NCBI RefSeq assembly: GCF_000772535.1
Contig: NZ_JSUM01000011.1
Span: 1-64,000 of the forward strand
Origin: Chelonobacter oris
Lineage (GTDB): Bacteria; Pseudomonadota; Gammaproteobacteria; Enterobacterales; Pasteurellaceae
Direction of reading: 5' to 3'
Length of the DNA: 64,000 nucleotides
Part shown: one piece after another, positions 43,558 through 52,277 of the stretch
Layout of the letters: the number at the start of each line of letters is the position of its first letter
How positions within the stretch are numbered: the stretch's first letter is position 1
Made by a program: the position numbers and the translations under genes
The notes under the pieces: model-generated
What the model saw: only the letters and a program-made list of their open reading frames with translations
What the model was told of the DNA's origin: nothing
The model's database searches: none

Positions 43558-44442
43558 ATGAATTTTCAAGAGATAAAACTGTTTTTGGATTTAGCGGAAA
43601 ACCGCAATTTTCATCAAACGGCGGTTCAAAACCATATGAGCCCGTCCACCCTGTCACGCCAGATCCAGAAAATGGAAGCGGAGCTGAAACAGTCGCTGTT
43701 TTTGCGTGATAACCGCCAAGTTTCACTCACGAAAACCGGCGAAAAATTCTTACTGTTTGCCCGCCAAAATTGGCAACAGTGGCAACAATTCAAACAAGCA
43801 TTAAACACCGGCCAAACGGAATTACAAGGCGAACTGAAACTGTTCTGTTCGGTCACCGCCGCCTACAGCCATTTGCCGCCGATTCTGGAGCGCTTTCGCC
43901 GTCACTATCCGCAAGTCGAAATCAAACTCACCACCGGCGATCCCGCCAATGCGATTGAGCAAGTGCGGTCGCAGCAGGCGGATTTGGCCTTGGTCGGCAA
44001 ACCGTTGAAACTGCCGGACAATATTGATTTTCACTTCATCGCTCACATTCAACTGTCACTGATTACGCCGCGAGTCGCTTGCACCTCCACCCGTTTGCTG
44101 CAACAACACCCGCCAGACTGGCAGCAGATTCCTTTTATCCTGCCGGTCGCAGGGCCGGTGCGGGAACGGATCGATCTCTGGTTCAAACAGATGAATATCA
44201 AACACCCGAAAATTTACGCCTCGGTCAGCGGACATGAAGGGATTGTGCCGATGGTTGCGCTCGGCTGCGGGGTGGCGCTGCTGCCGGATATTGTAATTAA
44301 AAACAGCCCGATGAACGGACAGGTTTCCTATCTGGATTTGCCGCTCTCGGTCAAGCCGTTCGAATTAGGCGTCTGTGTGCAGAAAAAACGGTTGCAGCTG
44401 CCGCTGATCGATGCTTTTTGGCATATCCTGCAACCAAATTAG
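43558..44442 (+). CDS. ilvY: LysR-type activator IlvY
   Basis: IlvY activates ilvC in response to acetolactate or acetohydroxybutyrate. Residues 1-60 are the LysR HTH (NFHQTAVQNHMSPSTLSRQI), and the rest is the two-lobed effector domain. Length 294 fits. A USS overlaps the short leader directly before the start. Confidence 0.94.
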   Translation: MNFQEIKLFLDLAENRNFHQTAVQNHMSPSTLSRQIQKMEAELKQSLFLRDNRQVSLTKTGEKFLLFARQNWQQWQQFKQALNTGQTELQGELKLFCSVTAAYSHLPPILERFRRHYPQVEIKLTTGDPANAIEQVRSQQADLALVGKPLKLPDNIDFHFIAHIQLSLITPRVACTSTRLLQQHPPDWQQIPFILPVAGPVRERIDLWFKQMNIKHPKIYASVSGHEGIVPMVALGCGVALLPDIVIKNSPMNGQVSYLDLPLSVKPFELGVCVQKKRLQLPLIDAFWHILQPN

Positions 44443-44508
44443 CCCCTACCGATAATAAATTTACGTTATACTATCAGGCAGAATCTACACACATAGTCAG
44501 GAGGATCC

Positions 44509-45927
44509 ATGAAATTTCCGCATGATTTTTTATTTGGCGCCGCCAGTGCCGCCTATCAGCTTGAAGGCGCTTGGAATGAAGACGGTAAAGGCATGAGCAA
44601 TTGGGACGAATTTGTCCGAATTCCGGGCAAAACCTTTGAAGGCACAACCGGTGATGTTGCCGTTGATCATTATCATCGCTACCGAGAAGACGTCCGACTC
44701 ATGGCGGAAATGGGCTTAGAGTCTTATCGTTTCTCGATCAGCTGGCCGCGCATTTTTCCCGACGGCGGCGGGCAAGTCAATCAAAAGGGCTTGGATTTTT
44801 ACAATAATCTGATCGATGAATGCCTCAAATACGGCATTGTGCCTTTTGTCACGCTGTATCACTGGGATTTACCGTTAGCGCTGGAAAAACAGGGCGGTTG
44901 GCACAATAAAGCGACCATTGACGCCTTTGTCCATTATGCCGAAGTCTGTTTTAACGCCTTTGGTGATCGCGTCAAACATTTCATTACCTTTAATGAAATG
45001 ATTATGTTTTGCGGCAACGGCTACCTGACCGGTGCGCACCCGCCGGGGATCACCAACGATCCGAAAAAATATTTCCAAGTCACACATAATGTTTTTGTGG
45101 CACACGCAAGAGCGGTTTTGGCTTATAAACGTTTGAAACAATTCGGCGAAATCGGAATCACACATGTTTTTAATCCGGCTTTTGCGGTGGATAACCACGA
45201 AGACAACCTATTTGCCGCCCGCCATGCCAACGAATTCGATACCTATTGGTATTACGATCCCGTGCTGAAAGGACACTATCCCGAGTATGTGCTGCAACAA
45301 CTGCAAAAGAGCGGTTTGACCCCGGATTGGGATCCGCAGGAATTGGCGGATTTGCAGGCGGCTGCGCCGCAAAACGATTTTATCGGGCTGAATTATTATC
45401 AACCGATGCGGGTTGAAAAACTGCACGAGGTACAACAACCGATCGAACACAGCCGTGAAACCTCGACCCTTGCACCGGGCAAAGCCAGTTTCGACAATGT
45501 CTACCGCACCGTTAAAATGGCGGATAAAATTTATACCAAATGGGACTGGGAAATTTCACCTGAAGGTTTTCTTGACGGCTTGCTGATGCTGCAAGCACGC
45601 TACGGCAACGTGAAAATTTATATCACCGAAAACGGGCTCGGCGACGAAGATCCGATTATCGAAGGCGAAATTTGCGATATCCCGCGGATTAATTACATCA
45701 AAACCCACTTAATCGCCTTACAGCACGCCATTGAAAAAGGGCTGAATGTAAAAGGCTATTACGCTTGGTCGGTGATCGATTTGCTCAGCTGGCTGAACGG
45801 TTATAAAAAACAATACGGCTTTATTTATGTCGATCACAACGACAATCTGGCACGCCGGAAAAAAGCCTCGTTCTATTGGTATCAACACGTTATCGCCACC
45901 CGTGGCGCAGAGTTGCAAAACCAATAA
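44509..45927 (+). CDS. GH1 glycosidase, LacG-like 6-phospho-beta-glycosidase
   Basis: A 472-residue TIM-barrel retaining glycosidase. Acid/base Glu163 is in FITFNEM, nucleophile Glu374 in YITENGLG. The region SWLNGYKKQYG supplies Ser427, Trp428, Lys434 and Tyr436, the same spacing and nearly the same numbers as the phosphate-binding Ser428, Lys435, Tyr437 and the Trp429 of Lactococcus LacG. Plain beta-glucosidases have Glu in place of this Ser. It probably cleaves 6-phospho-beta-galactosides or -glucosides imported by a PTS encoded elsewhere. AGGAGG precedes the start. The HAD phosphatase follows 28 bp later, so the two form an operon. Confidence 0.9.
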   Translation: MKFPHDFLFGAASAAYQLEGAWNEDGKGMSNWDEFVRIPGKTFEGTTGDVAVDHYHRYREDVRLMAEMGLESYRFSISWPRIFPDGGGQVNQKGLDFYNNLIDECLKYGIVPFVTLYHWDLPLALEKQGGWHNKATIDAFVHYAEVCFNAFGDRVKHFITFNEMIMFCGNGYLTGAHPPGITNDPKKYFQVTHNVFVAHARAVLAYKRLKQFGEIGITHVFNPAFAVDNHEDNLFAARHANEFDTYWYYDPVLKGHYPEYVLQQLQKSGLTPDWDPQELADLQAAAPQNDFIGLNYYQPMRVEKLHEVQQPIEHSRETSTLAPGKASFDNVYRTVKMADKIYTKWDWEISPEGFLDGLLMLQARYGNVKIYITENGLGDEDPIIEGEICDIPRINYIKTHLIALQHAIEKGLNVKGYYAWSVIDLLSWLNGYKKQYGFIYVDHNDNLARRKKASFYWYQHVIATRGAELQNQ

Positions 45928-45955
45928 TCCCATTCACCCGATTTTTGGAGACACA

Positions 45956-46612
45956 ATGTTAAAAGCAGTTATTTTTGATATGGACGGAATTTTAATTGAT
46001 TCCGAACCCGCATGGGAAGTCGCAAAATTTGAAGTGATGCAGCGCCTTTGCAATATTCAAATCACACAAGCAGACGCCGACGCCACCGTCGGCAAACGGG
46101 TGGAAGATATCGCACATATCTGGTGTCGCCAATTTGATCTGCCATTGGGAAAACAACGCGAAATCAGTGATGCCATGAACAGCAACGTGACTGACTGGAT
46201 TCGCCGCCACGGCGAACCGCTGCCCGGTGTACGGGAAGCACTGCAATGGCTGCAAGACAACGGTTTAAAAGTGGCATTGGCATCATCTTCCAATATGCAG
46301 GTGATTAATGCCGTGGTCGATACCCTGCAACTGCGTGACTATTTTATCTCTCTCAATTCCGCCAATGAGTTGCAATACGGCAAACCGCACCCGATGGTCT
46401 ACCTCAACACCGCCGAAAAGCTGGCGGTTTCGCCGTTGGCGTGTTTGGCGGTCGAAGATTCCGTCAACGGCGTCATCGCCGGCAAGGCGGCGCAAATGGA
46501 GGTGATTGCCATTCCGCCGCAGGAGCTGCGAACCGATCCGCGTTACAGCATTGCCGATCGCCGTCTGGATTCGCTCTTAGCGCTGCCTGCGCTGCTTCAC
46601 GGCAGATTGTAG
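45956..46612 (+). CDS. hxpB: HAD-type sugar phosphatase, HxpB (YniC)-like
   Basis: A 218-residue HAD subfamily I protein. Motif I VIFDMDGILIDSEP, motif II SSS, and motif III KPHPMVYL with VEDSVNGVIAGKAA are intact. It resembles E. coli YniC/HxpB, which dephosphorylates hexitol phosphates and 2-deoxyglucose-6-phosphate; beta-phosphoglucomutase is a less likely reading. Start at 45956 follows GGAGACACA. Pairing with a 6-phospho-glycosidase suggests handling of a sugar phosphate released by it. Confidence 0.85.
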   Translation: MLKAVIFDMDGILIDSEPAWEVAKFEVMQRLCNIQITQADADATVGKRVEDIAHIWCRQFDLPLGKQREISDAMNSNVTDWIRRHGEPLPGVREALQWLQDNGLKVALASSSNMQVINAVVDTLQLRDYFISLNSANELQYGKPHPMVYLNTAEKLAVSPLACLAVEDSVNGVIAGKAAQMEVIAIPPQELRTDPRYSIADRRLDSLLALPALLHGRL

Positions 46613-46614
46613 GT

Positions 46615-46637
46615 CGAAAGTGCGGTTTAAACTTTCG
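46615..46637 (+). terminator. Small hairpin with USS after hxpB
   Basis: CGAAAGT and ACTTTCG form a 7-bp stem whose loop contains most of a USS. It lies two bases past the stop and has no T-run; termination is uncertain. Confidence 0.4.
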
Positions 46638-46694
46638 TCAACCCCGTAAATGACGTATTATCAGCGGCAATCACTGCTGAACCAAGGATATTTT

Positions 46695-48200
46695 ATGAGC
46701 CAATACGCACTCGCCCGCACCAAACAGGGCAAAACCCTTTCTTTGACTGCCAACATGGCCAATCGCCACGGCTTGATCGCCGGCGCAACCGGAACCGGCA
46801 AAACCATCAGTCTGCGCAAACTGGCGGAAGCTTTCAGCGATGACGGCGTGCCGGTATTTTTGGTCGATGTAAAAGGCGATATTTCAGGTCTGGTAAACGC
46901 CGGCGAACTGCAAGGCAAAGTTGCCGAGCGAATCGAACAGTTTGAATTGGGCGGTGAACGTTATCTCAGCGGTTATCCGGTATCGTTTTGGGACGTCTTC
47001 GCTGAAAGCGGCATTCCGCTGCGCACCACCATTTCCGAAATGGGGCCGTTGCTGCTCTCCCGTTTACTGAACCTGAACGCTACGCAAGAGGGCTTACTCA
47101 ATCTGGTATTCCGGGTTGCGGACGATAAAGGCTTATTATTGATCGATCTGAAAGATCTGCGCGCCATGTTGAAACACGTTGCCGACAACGCCGCAAGCTA
47201 TCGCGTGGAATACGGCAATGTCTCCGCCGCCAGTGTCGGGGCGATTCAGCGTTCGTTGTTGACGCTGGAAAACGAAGGCGCCGCCAAGCTGTTCGGCGAA
47301 CCGGCGCTGAATCTGGAAGACTGGCTGCAAACCCGTGACGGACGCGGTGTGATCAATATTCTGAATTCGGAGAAATTGATCAATTCCGCCCGAATGTACG
47401 GTGCGTTTCTGCTGTGGCTGATGGCGGAACTGTTCGAACGACTGCCGGAAGTCGGCGATCCGGAAAAACCGACGTTCGTGATGTTTTTTGATGAGGCGCA
47501 TTTGCTGTTCGACGGCGCTCCGACCGCACTTGTCGAAAAAATCGAGCAGGTTGTCCGCCTGATTCGCTCCAAAGGCGTCGGCGTCTATTTTGTCACCCAG
47601 AATCCGCTCGACTTACCGGACAGCGTGTTGGGACAATTAGGCAACCGCATTCAACACGCGCTGCGTGCCTTCACCCCACGCGATCAAAGAGCGGTCAAAT
47701 CCGCCGCCGAAACCTTCCGCAGCAATCCCGAAGTCAATGTCGTGGAAGCCATTACCGCACTTGGCGTCGGCGAAGCACTGGTTTCTTTCCTTGATGAAAA
47801 AGGTATGCCGACGCCGGTCGAAATCGCCTCTATTTATCCGCCGAAAAGCCAACTAAAACCCATCACGGACGAAGAGCGGTCAAGCCGGGTGAAAGGCGAT
47901 GATCTATACCCTTTCTATCGTGACGACGTCGATAACGAATCAGCGTTTGAAGTGTTGGCCGCCGAACAGCAAAACCTGCAAGTGGTTGCCGAAAAACAAC
48001 AGCAACAGGCGGAACAGCAGCAAGACGACGGCTTGATGGGCAGCTTGAGCCGTCTGATTTTCGGCACTAAAAAACGCGGTGAACAACTGACCGCCACCGA
48101 ACAAGTCGTCAGCAGTGTCAGCAAAAGCATCGGGCGCAATATCCGCAACCAAATCACCCGCCAAATCGTCAGGGGGATTTTGGGAGCGCTGAAGAAATAA
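46695..48200 (+). CDS. yjgR: HerA-like ATPase, DUF853 (YjgR family)
   Basis: A 501-residue P-loop ATPase with Walker A GATGTGKT near residue 32, Walker B FVMFFDEAH near 265 and the sensor FVTQNPLDLPD. It belongs to the HerA/FtsK-like group (DUF853). The C-terminal region has a Gln-rich linker and a GRNIRNQITRQIVRGILG tail. Function in the cell is not known; no NurA nuclease partner is adjacent. The start at 46695 follows AAGGATA; the upstream in-frame ATG at 46650 lacks support. Confidence 0.92.
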   Translation: MSQYALARTKQGKTLSLTANMANRHGLIAGATGTGKTISLRKLAEAFSDDGVPVFLVDVKGDISGLVNAGELQGKVAERIEQFELGGERYLSGYPVSFWDVFAESGIPLRTTISEMGPLLLSRLLNLNATQEGLLNLVFRVADDKGLLLIDLKDLRAMLKHVADNAASYRVEYGNVSAASVGAIQRSLLTLENEGAAKLFGEPALNLEDWLQTRDGRGVINILNSEKLINSARMYGAFLLWLMAELFERLPEVGDPEKPTFVMFFDEAHLLFDGAPTALVEKIEQVVRLIRSKGVGVYFVTQNPLDLPDSVLGQLGNRIQHALRAFTPRDQRAVKSAAETFRSNPEVNVVEAITALGVGEALVSFLDEKGMPTPVEIASIYPPKSQLKPITDEERSSRVKGDDLYPFYRDDVDNESAFEVLAAEQQNLQVVAEKQQQQAEQQQDDGLMGSLSRLIFGTKKRGEQLTATEQVVSSVSKSIGRNIRNQITRQIVRGILGALKK

Positions 48201-48239
48201 CATATTAAATCACCCGGTCAATATGACGTTATCGCACGA

Positions 48240-49316
48240 TTAAATGCCGGTTCGGTCTGTTTTCGGATAAACCCAGTCCGCTAAAATCGGTTCGTGATCG
48301 GACAACGGTGTGCCGTCGGGGGCGAATGCCGATAGAATTTTGCCGTGCGAACAACGAATATCTTTGGCACAGAACCAGTCCAATTTTTGCTGCCGCTGTT
48401 GGCGCAGGGTAATACGTGAATGGTGAGTGGTAACGCCTTCCGGATTGGCTTGCCAGTGATAGCCAAGCCGTTCCATACTGTGAAAGAGCGGTTCGGCATG
48501 GTGATCCAATCCATCCGCCAGATTATTGCCGGTGTTTAGATCACCGCCGATAATCACCGGCAGATTCGGTTTAAACTGTCGGCAGGCTTGCGCCAACGTC
48601 AGCATTTGTTGTTCACGGTAATGAATATCCTGATTAACATTACTTTCCAAATGGGTGCTGACCAGCAGCACATTGCCCTGTGATGTCGCCACTTCCGCCA
48701 ACAGCGCCATTCTGCCGCCGATTCGTGCTTCACCAAAATGATCGCCGACTTTTTGTCCGCCAAACCAATGCCCGTGATCATCAAAACGCAACATGGCGAC
48801 CGCTTTGAACGGCACTTTGCTCAGAATCGCATTGCCGTGCCAGCCTTTACTGTTGAAATCGTCCGTCGCCAGTGTACGTTCGATTTCACTCCCCAAATCC
48901 AGCTCCAAAAACTCAACGCCGTACAGATAATACATGCCCAGTTCTTTTGCCAGCGCCTGTGTAGTATGGCGCTGCTGTGTACGCGCCATGCCGTTGTCCA
49001 TTTCCGACAACAACACAATATCGGGCTGATGCCGACGCAATAAAACCGCACTTGCGTCCACATCCAAACAGCGCTCCAGATTCCATGCCGCTATGCGGAA
49101 GTGACGCGACAGCTGCCGCTCCGTTCCCTGATGACCGCACTCAATGCTTTGCAGACAAGGCAACTGCATATAACGGCGATGAGCTTCCGTACTGCGTTCG
49201 GCCTGAACGATTTCATTCATCATCTGTTTCGGCACGTACTCCAGTTCCGCACAAACTCGGGTAATGAATGTAACGTGGTGTTGCGGCGCAACATCGTGTG
49301 AATAAACTGCGACCAT
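48240..49316 (-). CDS. Endonuclease/exonuclease/phosphatase-fold protein in the ugpQ position
   Basis: The chain of about 358 residues has an N-terminal 70-residue extension and an EEP domain with every catalytic motif: AAWNLER, LLSEMDNG, GNAILSK, STHLES, GGDLNTG, KLDWFCAK and LSDHEPI. EEP proteins are metal-dependent phosphodiesterases or phosphatases acting on DNA, inositol phosphates or sphingomyelin-like headgroups. It is the last gene of ugpB-A-E-C, 28 bp after ugpC, with AGGAGG in that gap. E. coli has the unrelated ugpQ there. I infer a glycerophosphodiesterase-like role; this is not shown by sequence. The start could be the adjacent ATG at 49319. Confidence 0.85.
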   Translation of the reverse strand: MVAVYSHDVAPQHHVTFITRVCAELEYVPKQMMNEIVQAERSTEAHRRYMQLPCLQSIECGHQGTERQLSRHFRIAAWNLERCLDVDASAVLLRRHQPDIVLLSEMDNGMARTQQRHTTQALAKELGMYYLYGVEFLELDLGSEIERTLATDDFNSKGWHGNAILSKVPFKAVAMLRFDDHGHWFGGQKVGDHFGEARIGGRMALLAEVATSQGNVLLVSTHLESNVNQDIHYREQQMLTLAQACRQFKPNLPVIIGGDLNTGNNLADGLDHHAEPLFHSMERLGYHWQANPEGVTTHHSRITLRQQRQQKLDWFCAKDIRCSHGKILSAFAPDGTPLSDHEPILADWVYPKTDRTGI

Positions 49317-49344
49317 CATCGCCTCCTTTTGCCGATCGAGAATC

Positions 49345-50430
49345 TCAAGCAACAGGATAAACCGCCTGTCCGCTTTCGCTGTCAAACAGGTAAATATCCC
49401 GACTTGCCACACTAAAATACAGCGTATCCTGCGCTGCAACCGTATTCATTTCCGTTACCGCCAACAACGACTGCGAACCTAAATTACCGTGAATCACCCG
49501 CTGCGCCCCCAAATCTTCAACGATCTCCGCCGACAGTAAAAACGGATTCTCCACATCGGGGCGCTGATACGACAACTGAATTTTTTCCGGACGGATACCG
49601 ATTTTTAACGCTTTGCCCTGCCAATTTGACGGCAAGTTAAAATCCGGTTTGAAGTAGTGTCCGCTCGGCAGGCGCAGCACCCCTTGCTGTAAAGTGGCGT
49701 CCAAAATATTCATCGCTGGTGATCCCATAAACGTCGCGACAAACAGGTTTGCCGGACGGTGATAAATCTCTTTCGGCGTGCCGATTTGCTCCACTCTGCC
49801 GCCGTTGAGAATCACGATTTTATCCGCCATCGTCATCGCCTCCACCTGATCGTGGGTCACATAGACGGCGGTGATATTCAGCCGCCGCTGCAACGCCTTG
49901 ATTTCCAAACGCATGGTATTGCGCAGTTTGGCATCCAGATTGGAAAGCGGTTCGTCAAACAAAAACAGCGTCGGCTCACGCACAATCGCCCGCCCCATCG
50001 CCACCCGTTGTCGCTGTCCGCCGGACAGCTCTTTCGGCTTGCTATGCAGATATTCGCTCAATTGCAACAGTTTGGCGGTCGCCTCTACCCGCTTTTCGAT
50101 CTCCTGTTTCGGATATTTACGGTTAATCAGCCCATACGCCAAATTCTTGAATACCGTCATATGCGGATACAGGGCATAATTTTGGAACACCATCGCAATA
50201 TTGCGATCCGCCGGTTCCAAATCATTAATCCGTTCACCGGCAAGATACATCTCCCCCGAGGTGATTGATTCCAAGCCGGCGATCATGCGCAATAAGGTTG
50301 ATTTACCGCAGCCGGACGGGCCGACAAACACCACAAACTCACCGGCTTCAATGCGGATGTCGGCATGATAAGTTGCCGCTTTGCCGTTGGGATACACTTT
50401 ACTGACGTTTTTGATTTCTAATGCTGACAT
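49345..50430 (-). CDS. ugpC: Glycerol-3-phosphate importer ATPase UgpC
   Basis: UgpC drives uptake of sn-glycerol-3-phosphate and glycerophosphodiesters. Walker A GPSGCGKST near residue 37, Q-loop FQNYALYPHM, signature LSGGQRQRVAMGRA, Walker B LFLFDEPLS and the H-loop THDQ are intact. The C-terminal TOBE/MalK-type regulatory domain (about 240-361) is present. The nearest relatives include MalK; the ugp context decides the assignment. Confidence 0.94.
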   Translation of the reverse strand: MSALEIKNVSKVYPNGKAATYHADIRIEAGEFVVFVGPSGCGKSTLLRMIAGLESITSGEMYLAGERINDLEPADRNIAMVFQNYALYPHMTVFKNLAYGLINRKYPKQEIEKRVEATAKLLQLSEYLHSKPKELSGGQRQRVAMGRAIVREPTLFLFDEPLSNLDAKLRNTMRLEIKALQRRLNITAVYVTHDQVEAMTMADKIVILNGGRVEQIGTPKEIYHRPANLFVATFMGSPAMNILDATLQQGVLRLPSGHYFKPDFNLPSNWQGKALKIGIRPEKIQLSYQRPDVENPFLLSAEIVEDLGAQRVIHGNLGSQSLLAVTEMNTVAAQDTLYFSVASRDIYLFDSESGQAVYPVA

Positions 50431-50446
50431 AATTTTCTCTTATTCA

Positions 50447-51310
50447 TTATTTATCGGAATCGACTAACCCTTTGATAAACCATTTCTGGAACAGCACCAC
50501 CACCAACACCGGCGGCGCAATCGACAACACCACCAAGGCAAAAGCGCGGTTATAGGCCGGAATTTTGCCGTCGTCCAACACATTGATGATGTCCTTGATG
50601 CCTAACAACAGGGTTTTGAAACTGTCGTCGGTCGTCATCAAAATCGGCCATAAATACTGGTTCCAGCCCACCACAAACATAATAATGAAAATGGCGGCAA
50701 TCATCGCTTTCGATAACGGCAATAAAATATCCATGAAGAAACGCCACGGCCCGGCATTGTCCATTTTTGCCGCTTCAATCAATTCGTCCGGAATCGAGAG
50801 AAAAAACTGGCGAAAGAAAAAGGTAGCCGTCGCCGAAGCAATCAGCGGCAAAATCAAACCGGTGTAGCTGTTGACCATGCCTAACTGCGCCACAATTTCG
50901 TAAGAGGGAATGATCCGCACTTCCAACGGCAACAACAGCGAACTGAAAATAACCCAGAATAAAAATGTCCCCAGCGGAAAACGGAAGTAGACAATGGCAT
51001 ACGCCGCCAGCATGGAAATCACAATTTTGCCGACAGCAAATCCCAGCCCCAAGATCAGCGAATTTTTCAACATCGTCAAGCCGCTGGCGCCCTTGATTTG
51101 TGTCGATACATCATTCAAAAAAACACTGGAGCTGCCGACCAGCAAATCTTTATAAGTGCTGATGAACTCATCGCCAAACCAGAATTGGATCCCGTTACGT
51201 GCCAGATACTCGGCACTGTGCGTTGATGACGCCAATGCCAGCCACACCGGCAACATCAAAAAAATCACGCCCGAAATCAGTATAAGATGGTCAAACAGTT
51301 TATTTTTCAT
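50447..51310 (-). CDS. ugpE: Glycerol-3-phosphate ABC permease UgpE
   Basis: One of two membrane subunits of the importer, 287 residues with six membrane segments. The EAA loop that contacts UgpC is in ELIEAAKMDNAGPWRFFMDI. Start at 51310 was chosen because AAGGA lies eight bases before it; a TTG eight codons upstream is also open. It follows ugpA by 24 bp. Confidence 0.93.
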   Translation of the reverse strand: MKNKLFDHLILISGVIFLMLPVWLALASSTHSAEYLARNGIQFWFGDEFISTYKDLLVGSSSVFLNDVSTQIKGASGLTMLKNSLILGLGFAVGKIVISMLAAYAIVYFRFPLGTFLFWVIFSSLLLPLEVRIIPSYEIVAQLGMVNSYTGLILPLIASATATFFFRQFFLSIPDELIEAAKMDNAGPWRFFMDILLPLSKAMIAAIFIIMFVVGWNQYLWPILMTTDDSFKTLLLGIKDIINVLDDGKIPAYNRAFALVVLSIAPPVLVVVLFQKWFIKGLVDSDK

Positions 51311-51334
51311 GCAAATTTTTCCTTTTGGCGCCAA

Positions 51335-52210
51335 TCAGTAATGCACTTTCTTTTCCAAAAAACGGAATTGAATCACGGTCAACAGCATCACAAACACCAT
51401 CAAGATCACCGATTGTGCCGAGCTGCCGCCCAAATCGGCGCCTAAAAAACCGTCTTGGTAAATTTTATAGACCAGAGTCGAGGTTTCGCCGCTCGGTCGC
51501 CCGCGGGTCAAGGTGTCGATAATGCCGAAGGTTTCAAAAAAGGCATAGGTGATATTGATCACCAGTAAGAAAAACGTGGTCGGCGCCAGCAGTGGAAAAG
51601 TTATCGTCCAAAAGCGCTTGCTGCGGCTTTTACAGTCAATCGCCGCCGCCTCCTTGACCGACTGCGGAATGCCCTGTAAGCCGGCGATAAAATAGACAAA
51701 ATTCACGCTGACCTGTTTCCATACCGAAATCAGCACCAGAGCCAACGTGGCATCGAACGAATCCAGCTTGTGATCAAACGCCCACATTCGGTTCAACAGT
51801 TTGTACAACGGGCCGACATGCGAATCGAACAAAAATACCGCCAGCAGCCCGGCAACCGCAGGGGCAATCGCATAAGGCCAGATAATCAACGTTTTGTAGC
51901 TGTTTTTGGCACGAATCACCTGATCGGCTTTTACCGCCAACAACAAGGCAATCGCCAATGAAAAAAATGTGACCAACACTGAAAAAATCACAGTAAAGCG
52001 GAACGAACCGAAATAATTCGGGTTGCTCAAGGCATCAATATAATTTTGCAGGCCGACAAAAGTCGCGCTGAAACCAAACGGATCTTGCAGATAAAAGCTC
52101 ATGTTGACCGATTGAAACGCCGGCCAGACAAAAAACACGGCGATAATCAGTAATTGCGGCGCAATAAACAAATAGGGCAACACCGAATGTTGGAACGTTC
52201 TTTTATTCAT
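51335..52210 (-). CDS. ugpA: Glycerol-3-phosphate ABC permease UgpA
   Basis: The partner membrane subunit, 291 residues with six membrane segments. The EAA motif is in VKEAAAIDCKSRSKRFWTI. Start at 52210 is the first ATG (MNKRTFQHS), with GGATAAG before it. It follows ugpB by 67 bp, which include a USS. Confidence 0.93.
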   Translation of the reverse strand: MNKRTFQHSVLPYLFIAPQLLIIAVFFVWPAFQSVNMSFYLQDPFGFSATFVGLQNYIDALSNPNYFGSFRFTVIFSVLVTFFSLAIALLLAVKADQVIRAKNSYKTLIIWPYAIAPAVAGLLAVFLFDSHVGPLYKLLNRMWAFDHKLDSFDATLALVLISVWKQVSVNFVYFIAGLQGIPQSVKEAAAIDCKSRSKRFWTITFPLLAPTTFFLLVINITYAFFETFGIIDTLTRGRPSGETSTLVYKIYQDGFLGADLGGSSAQSVILMVFVMLLTVIQFRFLEKKVHY

Positions 52211-52277
52211 CGTCTTATCCAAACAGAAAGAAAATACCCGAAGCGGGAATTCCGCCCCGGATTTGACCGCACTTGGC

